From the NCBI GenBank assembly GCA_017311315.1, contig CM029640.1:16336829-16400828 (forward strand): 64,000 nucleotides of DNA. The letters run 5' to 3'. How positions within the stretch are numbered: position 1 is the first letter of the stretch; the number at the start of each line of letters is the position of its first letter. Below the pieces are notes generated by a model. The model worked only from the letters and a program-made list of their open reading frames with translations. It had not been told where the DNA came from and ran no database searches. This DNA is from Dendrocalamus latiflorus. Taxonomy: Eukaryota > Streptophyta > Magnoliopsida > Poales > Poaceae. Below, piece after piece: positions 46,655 through 56,785 of this stretch. The position numbers and the translations under genes are program-made.

Positions 46655-47047
46655 ATGGACGAGGCATTGCTGGTTGGAAAAACTATCTTCTCCGTCGTAG
46701 AGTAAGCCACCATAATAGACACCGAGAGGCCAGTCGAACATGGGTTACCAAAGGAGGACCTTCCGCTTGAGTGGAAGGAGGACTTCGGTGCTACGTACTG
46801 CTTGTTGGCAAATAGGCGTGCTCAGCCAGTGTGACCGAAATGCAAACACATGCAGGACGCAGTGGTGCAGGTGGCAGAAGGCCATTCGGATAGCAGTCGA
46901 TGTTTCTTTCGATGCCTATATTCCGAGGTACAAGTTGGCAATCGTCTATTTTATTGTACTACTAATAGAGTTTCAATGTTAACGTTCCTTTGTAGCAGAT
47001 AGATAAATGTGACTTCGTGCAATAGATTGATCCTCCCCATTAACGGT
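46655..47047 (+). pseudogene. GRF-type zinc-finger gene 2, 5' part (exon 1, intron, start of exon 2)
   Basis: The ATG at 46655 lies just after a TATAAAATAA box. Exon 1 (46655-46927) stays in one frame: MDEALLVGKTIFSVVE, TAA, TERPVEHGLPKEDLPLEWK, TGA, then PKCKHMQDAVVQVAEGHSD and RCFFRCLYSE, the first half of a GRF finger. A 68-71 bp intron (GAG|GTACAAG ... TTTGTAG) follows. Exon 2 starts QIDKCDFVQ*IDPPH*, the expected C-x-F-x-W-I-D end of the finger with Trp and Gln replaced by stops. The Sirevirus then interrupts, and the frame continues at 58480. Confidence 0.65.
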
Positions 47048-48737
47048 TGTTGGACCGAAATGGCGACAGAGGGGGGGTGAATGTCGATCTTTAAAAATCG
47101 CCCCCAACAAATATCTTCTTCTCCAGTAGCTATGGGAGCTATGAAGGAGAAAAATAAGCCCTCACTGGAAATCACAGAGACACTGAAAAGCTAGACCCAG
47201 AAGGAAGCAATCAAGAAAAGCAAATTCAGCGCAAAACTGGCCTCAAGCGGTAGTACCGCTTGGTCAAGCGGTAGTACCGCTGAGCGGTAGTACCGCTGGT
47301 CAGAGCGGTAGTACTGCTGAGCGGTAGTACCGCTCCCCGAGCGGTAGTACCTCTCGAGAAAAAAACAGCAAACAGCAAATTTCAGAAAAAAGAGAGATTC
47401 GCACCGATTCTTGGAATCTTGGCTTGGGAAACTTTGAGGATAGCTAGGGAACACTCCCAGAAGACTAAGCCAAAAGACAATAACAAGAAATCCACTCCAA
47501 GAATCAAGAATTTCAGATTTGGGTAAAAATCTGAATTCTTGCACGACCCGAGCCAAAAATCAAATTGCTCCCAAACGGTTGATCCTTTGGCTATGAAATT
47601 TTGAGGATAGCTATAAGATAGCCTCTGGATCCTCCATGCCAAATTTCAAGCCATTACAACAAGGGGAACACTAAGAGCACCAAAACCCTAGAAATGCAAA
47701 GCTTGAACAGGGGAGGTCAAAAAGGCAAAACTGAGATTAAAACCTTGTCTCTGGGATTTTAATTGATCAATTGATCTTGAAGCACTATCCCATCATGGAG
47801 CAACCCATTTTACACCTCCACAGCAAGCAAGAACTCGAAAATCAAAATCTCAAGAAATCCACCAAAAGAGCATCGAAGGAAGAACAGAGAGCACGGGAAT
47901 AAAAACTTCAGATTTTCATTTCTTGGATCATAATGAATACAGAGGAGTCCCGATACCCCGACTTGATACACAAGGATGATTACAAGACTCTCCAATCAAT
48001 CCCTCTCCTCTCCAAGCCAAGAATCCAACCCATACATGCTTGGAAGGGGATGAACTCACATGGAACACATCGAAGGTGGACAGACAACACTCTGCCTTCT
48101 CACCCACTAAAGCCTAAAGCCAAAACAACCACTAAAGACTCTTTTGACTAAAGGAAACCCTAAAACCCTTGAAGTGCTCAAGGAGGGCATGCAGCCCCTC
48201 CTCTCCTTTTATAGCGCCTGGCTAACGGGTCTCCGCCCCGTTACGCCCGCTACGTCCAACGGAGCCCGCTCCCGCTTGTGCAGCCTTGCGAATTTCCCGA
48301 TTCGCCCCTTCTGCACCTTCCGGGAAGCTTCCGCGCTCCTTGCCTCGCACGCCTCGCAACCACCTCGAGTCCACGTCGTCTTCGACACATCCCGACCGTT
48401 CTGACCTCAGCGCCACCTGCGCCTAGTCCGGTCCACCGTGTCTCGCCACGACTCCAACTCGACGTCCTGCAGTCACACAGACAAGAAACACGTCAAATAG
48501 CACCGCTCGACACATGAAAGCGTAAATACCATTACACTTAACACAGATGAAGTCAAAACCTGTCAAAACATTAGAATATACATCCTAAGCCCAAATGACC
48601 AGATTTGACCAAAGTCCTACCGAGCCCGATTGCGCCACGCAACGACTCGACTCCGAACCACTCAAACCAAACTCGACTGACCTAAACCTTTGTCAATTAC
48701 TCATCACTCTCATGGAGCACGACCACATGGTCTCTCA
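47048..48737 (-). repeat. 3' LTR of the Sirevirus, 1690 bp
   Basis: TGTTGGACCGAAATGG to GGTCTCTCA on the plus strand. The TATA box (minus strand CTATAAAAGG) is near 48210-48219, about 520 bp from the LTR start, so about two thirds of the LTR is transcribed leader. The six-palindrome cluster is at 47246-47354. Frames inside are repeated in the other LTR and are not genes. Confidence 0.95.
47246..47354. repeat. Six AGCGGTAGTACCGCT palindromes in the LTR
   Basis: Start points 47246, 47267, 47283, 47304, 47320 and 47340. Each is a 15-mer with 7-base arms around one central base; copies 4 and 6 carry a mismatch. They lie in the transcribed part of the LTR. The other LTR has the same cluster at 56984-57092. 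Confidence 0.93.
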
Positions 48738-48754
48738 ATCTCCCCCTTGATGAG
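48738..48754 (-). other. Polypurine tract of the Sirevirus
   Basis: Minus strand CATCAAGGGGGAGAT, flush with the 3' LTR. It is the primer for plus-strand DNA synthesis. Confidence 0.85.
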
Positions 48755-50601
48755 TCTATTGACAAACGCAGAAAAAGCATTTAGAAGAGTTTGAGTTTGA
48801 AGAATCCAACATGGTCCACAGAATGAAATGAAGCTATTGACCATGTCGACAGAAGGAACACTAGAGCAACTACTGAAAGAGCAAATTGATCTCCAAAGCT
48901 CTAAACTGTTCCCAACAGACTTTTTCTTCTCTATTCTCCCCCTTTTGGCAATAAACGCATCAAGATGCAATAGAGAGAATATGACATGTTAATGGATGAA
49001 TATGGCTGAAGTTTGTTTATTTAAGCATTTTGAGCCATGAGAATTATCCATAATGACCAACATGTAATACACCAAGCCATAACTCAATAAAACGCTATCT
49101 AGATCATGACAACATATATATAAGCTAGCTAGAGCACATAGATGACAATCTGAAATGTAGTGCATTAAGTGAGAATGCCAAGTCATCAAGAGGTAAAGTC
49201 TAACTAGAGATACCCAAGGATGATGCCGGCCATGTCAAGTAAGCTAAGCGGAACCAAAAAGCTAATATTGAGACCAACTAGAGTGCTATGCTCAAGAATG
49301 AAACATTGGCGCAAGTACTTGGTTCTTTTTGTAGCTTAAGCAATTTGAGCACATAAGACATTGTCTTTTTAAAGCTCATGGTCGTTTCTAACCCAAATTT
49401 TGTTTATGTGCTAGATCTCAAGCCTTATGCGACTACTCCAAGCAAAAAGCTTAAGAAGATAGTCTAGGTCATCCAAAACTCCCCTGAGTTCATGCCTAGT
49501 GCAATGGCAAGCCGTCTCATGAGAAAGAATTGGTGAAATCAGTTTTTTCGCACAAAAGAGATTTTTTTTGTGTGCTAGATCTCAAGCCTTATGCGACTAC
49601 TCCAAGCGAGAAGCTTAAGAAGATAGTCTAGGTCATCCAAAACTCCCCCTGAGTTCATGCCTAGTGCAATGGCAAGCCGTCTCATGAGAAAGGATTGGTG
49701 AAATCAGTTTTTTCGCACAAGAGAGATCCTTTTTTTTTTAACATATTGTACTACCTCATGCTACATCAAGAGACTAAAATAGCTCAATCTAAGGCTCAAT
49801 AAAAGATTCAACGCTCAGCTAAGCCTAGTTGACATGGCATGAATCATAAAGAGATAACTCCAGAAAGACTAAACTCAAATGCTAGCATGACAAGTTTTAC
49901 TTCAAGTTGGGCAATTTTAATTAACTTATCATGGTAAAAGCTAGTCTACACATATGAAGTCATGATCAATCTAGCATATAAGGCACAAATCATGGCAAGG
50001 TGTAAAGCATTGTAAACATGTCATAACAGGATAATAATCAAGGCTCAATGTAGTTATATTACAATGCGAAATGCTAAAATGCAAAAAAATCCAACTCCCC
50101 CTCAACATGACATGCAACTTTTAGTTCAAGTTGAGTTAAGTCACAATTAAGCTCTAGAAGCTCCCAAATGAACTCTCCCTGAACCAAAGCAATAAATCGA
50201 GAAGCTGGCAAATGAAACCAAAACAGGCAGTCCTTAAAGCATAGATAAGATACAGAGACAACTATAGCTCAGACTGACTCTCATCTACCCCATATGACTC
50301 CAGGACAATCAGCTGACAGTAAATCACACACTAGAGAGCAAACACGTACCCTGTCTACCCGAGGGTGGCCCAACCCTCGCTAGAACCTACAAGAAGTGAG
50401 TGAGCTCGACCTAGTGAGATAAGAAGTAGCTAATCCTGGAAGCACAAAATAAGAGTTAGAAGTCTAAGTATCTCGGCAAGAGAAGCACTCTAACCTATGC
50501 TGGAAGGACTAAACCCAAATGCACCCCGAGTGCAATGCAACAGAAATGAGACAGAAGCATAATCAAAATAGTAAAGCAGTAAAGCTCAAAACTCCCCCTC
50601 A
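48755..50601 (-). other. Sirevirus 3' untranslated region
   Basis: 1.85 kb between pol stop and polypurine tract without a meaningful frame, where some relatives keep an env-like gene. Purine tracts like the priming one recur near 50592, 50096, 49641, 49480 and 48945. A 164-bp tandem duplication occupies 49407-49735. Confidence 0.8.
49407..49735. repeat. 164-bp tandem duplication in the Sirevirus 3' UTR
   Basis: TGTGCTAGATCTCAAGCC begins at 49407 and 49571. The copies differ by a few bases and by the length of a T run. The decayed Sirevirus copies at 12.3 kb and 16.8 kb have a single unit. Confidence 0.9.
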
Positions 50602-53600
50602 CTACAGTCCATAAGGACAAACCACCCCAAGCTCTCCCCGCAGAGCTGAAAACCTCGAACTATCCAATGGCTTGGTGAAGATGTCAGCCAACTGGTGGTC
50701 ACTCTCCACAAACTGGAGCACTATATCGCCCTTCTCTACATGGTCTCTAAGGAAGTGAAAACGGATATCGATGTGCTTGGTCCGAGAGTGTTGCACTGGG
50801 TTCTTAGCAATGTTAATCGCAGAAGTGTTATCACAAAAGAGTGGAACACTGTCGATAACTAACCCAAAGTCCCGCAGGGTCGAAGCCATCCAGAGTACCT
50901 GACTGCAGCAGCTGGCTGCAGCAACATACTCGGCCTCTGCGGTGGACTGCGCAACACCGGACTGCTTCCTCGAAGACCAAGAAACGAGAGAAGTGCCAAT
51001 GAATTGGCAAGTGCCAGAAGTGCTCTTCCTATCTATCCTACAGCCAGCAAAGTCTGCATCCGAAAAGGCTCTCAAGGAAAGACAGGATGAGGAAGAGTAC
51101 CAGATCCCATAGTCAATGGTAGCTCGAAGGTACCGAAAGATGCGCTTCACCGCCTGGCGGTGAGATACGCGAGGAGAAGCCTGAAAACGAGCACACAGAC
51201 ACACGGAGAAGTGTATGTCTGGTCTCGAGGCAGTGAGGTAAAGAAGGGAGCCGATCATACTTCTGAACTCTTTCTGATCAACTGGCTCACCATCCTCATC
51301 TGGGTCAAGATAGGCTGTAGAAGCCATGGGAGTCGACACAGGCTTACCATCGCTCATGTCGAAGCGTCTCAGGAGGTCACGAGTGTACTTTCCTTGATGA
51401 AGAAATGTACCCTCCCGAGTTTGCTTAATTTGGAAGCCAAGGAAGAAGGTCAACTCACCCATCATACTCATTTCAAACTCGGTGCTCATGACATCCGAGA
51501 ACTGGGAAACCAGAGTATGGGAAGAGCCGCCAAAGATAATGTCATCCACATAGATCTGGACGAGCAGAAGGTCAGCGCCAAGCCGGCGGATGAACAAGGT
51601 CTTATCAACTTTACCCATTTCAAACCCATGACTCAACAAGTAGGACTTAAGCCTCTCATACCAAGCCCTGGGGGCCTGCTTAAGTCCATACAACGCTTTG
51701 GAAAGCTTGAAGACATGGTTTGGGTATTTGGGGTTTTCGAAACCAGGAGGCTGTCGGACGTAGACCTCTTCCTCAATAAGCCCATTGAGAAAGGCACTCT
51801 TGACGTCCATCTGGTAAAGCTTGAAACCCTTAGAAGCTGCAAAGGCAAGCAGGATTCTAATGGCTTCAAGTCTAACTACAGGGGCAAAGGTCTCCTCGAA
51901 ATCTAGACCTTCAACCTGGGAGAACCCCTGAGCAACCAGTCTAGCCTTGTTTCGAATAACCACTCCATCCTCGCTCTGCTTGTTCTTGAACACCCACTTA
52001 GTCCCAATAATATTGTGACCTCGCGGGGGCTCGACAAGCGACCAGACCTTGTTCCTCTCAAAATTTTCTAGCTCCTCATGCATGGCATTGACCCAAGACT
52101 CATCAGATAAAGCATGAGAGACATCTTTAGGCTCAAAGGAGGCAATGAAAGCAGAATGGAGACAGAATTGAGATAAGCCAGATTTTGAGCGGGTAACACG
52201 CTCGAAAAGGTCTCCAATGATCTGCTCTGAAGGATGGGCTTTCTGGATATGTCTAGGAGGTCCAGGATGAGATGAAGAAGTGGCCTCTACCTCGTGAGCT
52301 GACGAGGTAGGAACAGAGCCACCAGCTCCAGAAGAAGCAGAAGGCATGGGCTGATCACCTCGAGGTGCGGTGGAAGATGGCACCTCAAGGGGTGGATGAG
52401 GGACAGGATCAGGTAGACAACCGTCGTCTCCATCATCCTCATCATCCACAAAGATGGTCTCGGACTGCTCTAAAGAACCTGAGATATCGGGCCTAGTCCC
52501 CGGACTGGCCTCGTCAAAGGTCACCTCACAGGTCTCTACCATTTTACTAGACTCGCAGTTCCAGACCCTATAAGCCCGCGAAGAAGGCGAGTAACCTAGA
52601 AAGATTCCATCACAAGAACGTGACTCGAACTTGTCTAGGTTCCCGGACTTCAAAACAAAGCACTTGCAACCAAACACACGAAAATGAGAGACGCTAGGCT
52701 TTCGCCCATATCTTAGCTCATAAGACGTGCGATGCAAGTGTGCCCGAAGAAAAACTCGATTTGAGACATGGCACGCGGTGGCTATAGCCTCAGCCCAAAA
52801 CTTCCGCGGTGTAGAGTACTCATCAAGCATCGTCCTGGCCATCTCGACCAAGGTACGGTTCTTCCTCTCCACAACGCCATTCTGCTGAGGGACGTATGGA
52901 GAAGAGAACTGGTGCTCTACACCTGTCTCACCACAGAAACTCTCAAAGTAGGAATTCTTGAACTCCGTGCCATTGTCACTGCGAATCGCTCATAAGGCAC
53001 CTGGGAGCTCAACGGAAAGCCTACTGAAAAGACCTCGGAAATGCGAAAACGTCTCATCCTTCGAGGCTAAGAAAAACACCCAAGAATACCTCGAGAAGTC
53101 ATCGACCACAACAAGAACATACCACTTCCCTCCTGCTGACTGCACTCGAGCTGGTCCAACTGTGTCCATGTGGAGCAGCTGTCCCGGTGCATCGGTCATA
53201 GTAACTGTGACCGGAGGGTGAGAAGCGGCAACCATCTTGCCATGCCGGCATGGAGAGCAAACAAGGTTTTTGACCATCTTGAGTTTCGGCAGACCACGAA
53301 TGAGATCGTGGCCGCTAACTCGGGTCAAATGGTCAAATCCAATATGACCAAGTCTCCTATGCCAGAAAGAGAGGTCGCGGGACTCAGAAGCAACTAAACA
53401 CCTGAGAGGATCACCAGAAGACTCAGAAAAATCAGCACGAAAGATCCTCCCATAACGAGAAATCCCGCAAACCAGACTACCCGAAGAATCAAGAATTTTA
53501 CAAGCATTTTTCTTAAAGCTCACCTCGAAACCGTCATCGGTAAGCTGAGAAACTGAAAGCAAATTGTACTGCAGCTTACTAACCAAGGCTACATCTTTCA

Positions 53601-53796
53601 GAATGAAAGAATCATTAACGCGCACAGTACCTTTGGCGATGACGCGCCCAGATGAAGCATCTCCGAAGGTGATCGTCTCATCACCTGGAGCACGGGCAAG
53701 GGAAGAAAACCAACGGGAATCTCCGGTCATGTGTCGTGAACACCCGGAGTCTACGAGCCAAACCTTTCCCTTCCCTGCCCGACGAACCTGAGTCAA
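50602..53796 (-). CDS. Sirevirus pol: protease, integrase, RT and RNase H, with one in-frame TGA
   Basis: One frame of 1065 codons broken only by TGA at 52990-52992. Before it are the protease (WLVDSGCSRHMTGD), the pre-integrase zinc region (FWHRRLGHIGF, LVCSPCRHGKM) and the first integrase Asp (HMDTVGP). After it are SDNGTEF, the catalytic Glu (NGVVERKN), and a Pro/Ser-rich acidic linker. Counting from the Met at 52872, RT has KARLVAQGF at about 309-317 and YVDD at 441-444. RNase H has D605, the AEAEY strand near 645 and D681. The TGA most simply derives from an Arg CGA. Without suppression only a protease and half-integrase product would be made. Confidence 0.93.
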
Positions 53797-56729
53797 ACAG
53801 AGAGTAAAGTCTCAGTACTGGGGTAAATCAAGAGAGATTTTGGCACCCAATACTGAACAACACGTCGAGCAGATGAAGTAGTCAAGCACGACTGACCTCT
53901 ATCTACCCTACGCTCTCTGTCACTCAAAGCAGAAGGTCTGTGAGCAGACCTGAAGCTGTTGCGGGGTCCAACTGCTACGGGAGAGCGAGTCGGAACACCG
54001 GCAACATGCTGATCACGCCGCGGATAGCTATCTCGACGGGGAAACCGAGATCTACCCTCAGGACGGCGGAAGACACGACCCGGAGCAGCACAAGGACGAA
54101 AACCAGAAGACTCAGAAAAACCAAGTCCTCGATGCTGCCCAAACCTGTCAGAAGCAAACCTGGACCTCGTGCTAGTCTTAGGTGCACTCAGGATCTGGGG
54201 CTGACCCTGAATACGCCTAAATGCCTCTGCACGGTCTCTATGCGCAATCCTAGTGCGCCTGAAGCATCGATCGACTGTGTGTCCATCCTTCTGACAGAAG
54301 GTGCAGTGGTACTTCACCTTCTGAGAGGTAGAAGTAGCACGGGGAGGCTTCGCCTTCTGAGAGGCCGAAGCTGCAGGTGGACTCACCTTGCTGTCAGAGA
54401 TCCCTTGGACAAAGCCCGCTGATTTGAATTTAACCTCATCAGATCTGGGCTCGACCTCGATCACACCTCCTACTATGGGTCGGAGAATAGCAGGTGGATG
54501 CTTCCTCATATCCTCATAAAAATCATATCCTAGACCTTGATTGAACTTGCAAATCTTGGATTGGTCTAGAATAAGATTAAGCTTCTTCTTGCCTCCTACA
54601 AATCTCTCGAGAGTGTTCATAAGGTACTGACACTCCCGAAAGAGAGAGGTGCAAGAAGAGCAAGGGGAAGAGGGAACAGCAGGAGGTAAGGGAGCAGATG
54701 AAGAACCAACAGCAGAGGGAAGAATGGCTTGTGCACGCACAGCCGACTCTGAAGGGACAGTCCTACTGCTAGCCAGTTGGTTCACGTCGCTAAGCGTCTC
54801 AACCTTACCCTGGGGCTTCTCCCCCTTCTCCACAATCACATTACAAGCAGAATGTGGCTTCTCTAGAAGGTCCTTAGTTAGCTTCACACATTTCTCATCC
54901 AATGCAATCAAGTCAGATTTTAGTTTGTTACAATTAATGCATGGTGAGCTAACAGGGTCCTTAGAAGCAAACTGAGCCAACTTCCTATCATGATCAATCA
55001 TTTCTTGAAACTGTTTGGAGACAGCTTCAAGTTCAGCAGTTAACTTAGGACAGTTCAAGCATGAATCAATCGGCTCAAGTAAAGAAGCTTGGAGTTCAGC
55101 AATTTTATGATCTACCCGTTTTAGATTCATCTTCAAGTTATTGCAATTTTCACAAGACTCGGGCAGATCAAGGAGCATGGCATAAGGTCCTCTAGCAGCA
55201 ATGTCCTTAACCTCACATGAGGTGGGAGAAGTAGTCTCATCAGTAGTAAGTAGGGTAACAGCCATCCTACTCAACTCTAACTCAGCAAGCAGACTAACAT
55301 TCTCCACCTTAATAGAATCAAGCTCGGAGGACACACTATCATGTGAGGTCCTTAGTTTCTCCATGTCACCCAACAGAGCACAGCATGTATCACAATCATC
55401 ACGGGAGGGAGCAGATGTAAGTGAAGTAAGCTCCCGTGATAGTCTATCTACTTCCTTCTCTAACTCAGTACACCTAGCCCTAGCTCTAGCATGAAAACCA
55501 CCTAGCTTAAGAAAAGCATGATTGAGCTGGTCATAAGAAGGGAGTACCTCATCCGAGTCGGAGTACAGCTCGCTGTCGCTGATCTCGCCCTCGAGGGCCA
55601 TGAAGCACATGCCGGAGAAGTCGTCGCCGCCATCCTTGGGCTCTTGGTCACCCGTCCCGTCGTCGTCGCTCCATCCCTCCACCTCGCTGAGGTCGAGGTC
55701 GTCGAAGGCGGTGAGGACGCGGTGGAAGAGCTTCTTGGCCTTCCCGAAGTTGCGGAACTTCTTCTTTCCCGGAGCAGGTGCTGAAGGCTTCGTGTTGCGG
55801 TTCTTGTCGGTGTAGTCGTTCTTGCCCGAACCGCCGTAGTCACCTTTACCCTTTCCAAGCTTAGGGCAGTTTGCTCGGATGTGGTTGGGGCCACCACACT
55901 CGAAGCAGATGACTGGTCCTCCTCTCTTTCTGTCTCTCCTACCCTTGTAGGCATGGGAAAACCTTCGGGCTAGGAGGGCCAGCTGATCATCCGCAAGCTG
56001 CTCTAACTGATCATCAGTTATGTCACAGAGAGCAGCAAGGGAGAAACCGCAAGAAGACTCAGAAGAGAGACCAGAAGCTGAACTGGGATCGGTGACCAAA
56101 GCCATCGACTGTGACTTCGACCTACGAGAGACAACGTCAATCTCGTGAGTCTTGAGGCGCGAGTACAGCGCGTCAAGAGTCAAGGTCGAGAGGTCTGTCG
56201 TGTCTTTGATGGTGGTCACTTTCATCTCCCACACTCGCAGATCAAGTGCTGCAAGCATCTGACGAGCGTTGTCCGAGTCGGGGTATGTGAGACCGACCGC
56301 TCGAAGGTTGCTCAAGATCTTGTGAAAACGTGCGAAGCACTCATCTAGGGACTCACCAGCAAGCATCTCGAATTTGTTGTATTCGCGCTTGAACTGGTCC
56401 TGTCGAACCGTCTTGATCTGGGTGGTGCCCTCATGGTATGCGTCGAGGGTCACCCAGATATCGTAGGCGGACGACAGGTGGGAGATGCGATCGAACTCGC
56501 TACGACTCAGGCCCTGGATGATGATGTTCCTTGCCTTAGCGTTTGCCTCAACATCATGCATATTTCCAGCATTGATGTTCTCATCGGCAGGAACAACAAA
56601 CCGGACCTTGACCTTGCGCCAGATAGCGTACCCCTGAGCCTGGATGTATGTCTCCATTCGGCTCTTCCAGAAGGGGTAATCGATGCCATCAAAAACGGGC
56701 GGCTTGGTCGAGTACTTGTCCGTCGCCAT
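53793..56729 (-). CDS. Sirevirus Gag, 978 residues
   Basis: Starts MATDKYSTKPPVFDG, the usual copia gag start, 56 bp from the primer-binding site. Residues 1-200 form the capsid-like domain (YPFWKSRMETYI, YDIWVTLDAYHEG, LDECFARFHKIL). A CCHC knuckle follows at C275-C278-H283-C288. Then about 500 residues of acidic and coiled-coil sequence contain five CxxC motifs (446/449, 526/529, 557/560, 597/600, 690/693). A second CCHC knuckle is at C809-C812-H817-C822, then an Arg/Ser-rich basic tail. Gag stops at 53793-53795, and pol is in another frame overlapping by 4 bases, so pol needs a frame change. Intact. Confidence 0.93.
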   Translation of the reverse strand: MATDKYSTKPPVFDGIDYPFWKSRMETYIQAQGYAIWRKVKVRFVVPADENINAGNMHDVEANAKARNIIIQGLSRSEFDRISHLSSAYDIWVTLDAYHEGTTQIKTVRQDQFKREYNKFEMLAGESLDECFARFHKILSNLRAVGLTYPDSDNARQMLAALDLRVWEMKVTTIKDTTDLSTLTLDALYSRLKTHEIDVVSRRSKSQSMALVTDPSSASGLSSESSCGFSLAALCDITDDQLEQLADDQLALLARRFSHAYKGRRDRKRGGPVICFECGGPNHIRANCPKLGKGKGDYGGSGKNDYTDKNRNTKPSAPAPGKKKFRNFGKAKKLFHRVLTAFDDLDLSEVEGWSDDDGTGDQEPKDGGDDFSGMCFMALEGEISDSELYSDSDEVLPSYDQLNHAFLKLGGFHARARARCTELEKEVDRLSRELTSLTSAPSRDDCDTCCALLGDMEKLRTSHDSVSSELDSIKVENVSLLAELELSRMAVTLLTTDETTSPTSCEVKDIAARGPYAMLLDLPESCENCNNLKMNLKRVDHKIAELQASLLEPIDSCLNCPKLTAELEAVSKQFQEMIDHDRKLAQFASKDPVSSPCINCNKLKSDLIALDEKCVKLTKDLLEKPHSACNVIVEKGEKPQGKVETLSDVNQLASSRTVPSESAVRAQAILPSAVGSSSAPLPPAVPSSPCSSCTSLFRECQYLMNTLERFVGGKKKLNLILDQSKICKFNQGLGYDFYEDMRKHPPAILRPIVGGVIEVEPRSDEVKFKSAGFVQGISDSKVSPPAASASQKAKPPRATSTSQKVKYHCTFCQKDGHTVDRCFRRTRIAHRDRAEAFRRIQGQPQILSAPKTSTRSRFASDRFGQHRGLGFSESSGFRPCAAPGRVFRRPEGRSRFPRRDSYPRRDQHVAGVPTRSPVAVGPRNSFRSAHRPSALSDRERRVDRGQSCLTTSSARRVVQYWVPKSLLIYPSTETLLSV

Positions 56730-56770
56730 GGCTCTTGAGACCGGTTAAGATCTATGAATTAGAGCTAACC

Positions 56771-56785
56771 GGCTCTGATACCAAT
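56771..56785 (-). other. Primer-binding site of the Sirevirus
   Basis: Minus strand ATTGGTATCAGAGCC directly next to the 5' LTR, complementary to tRNA-iMet. Confidence 0.9.

Noticed and set aside
48755..50601. Env-like gene expected in some Sireviruses
   Set aside because: No open frame or membrane-type sequence is visible on either strand.
51160..51906. 248-codon plus-strand frame
   Set aside because: Antisense shadow of the Sirevirus RT, whose motifs are intact on the other strand.
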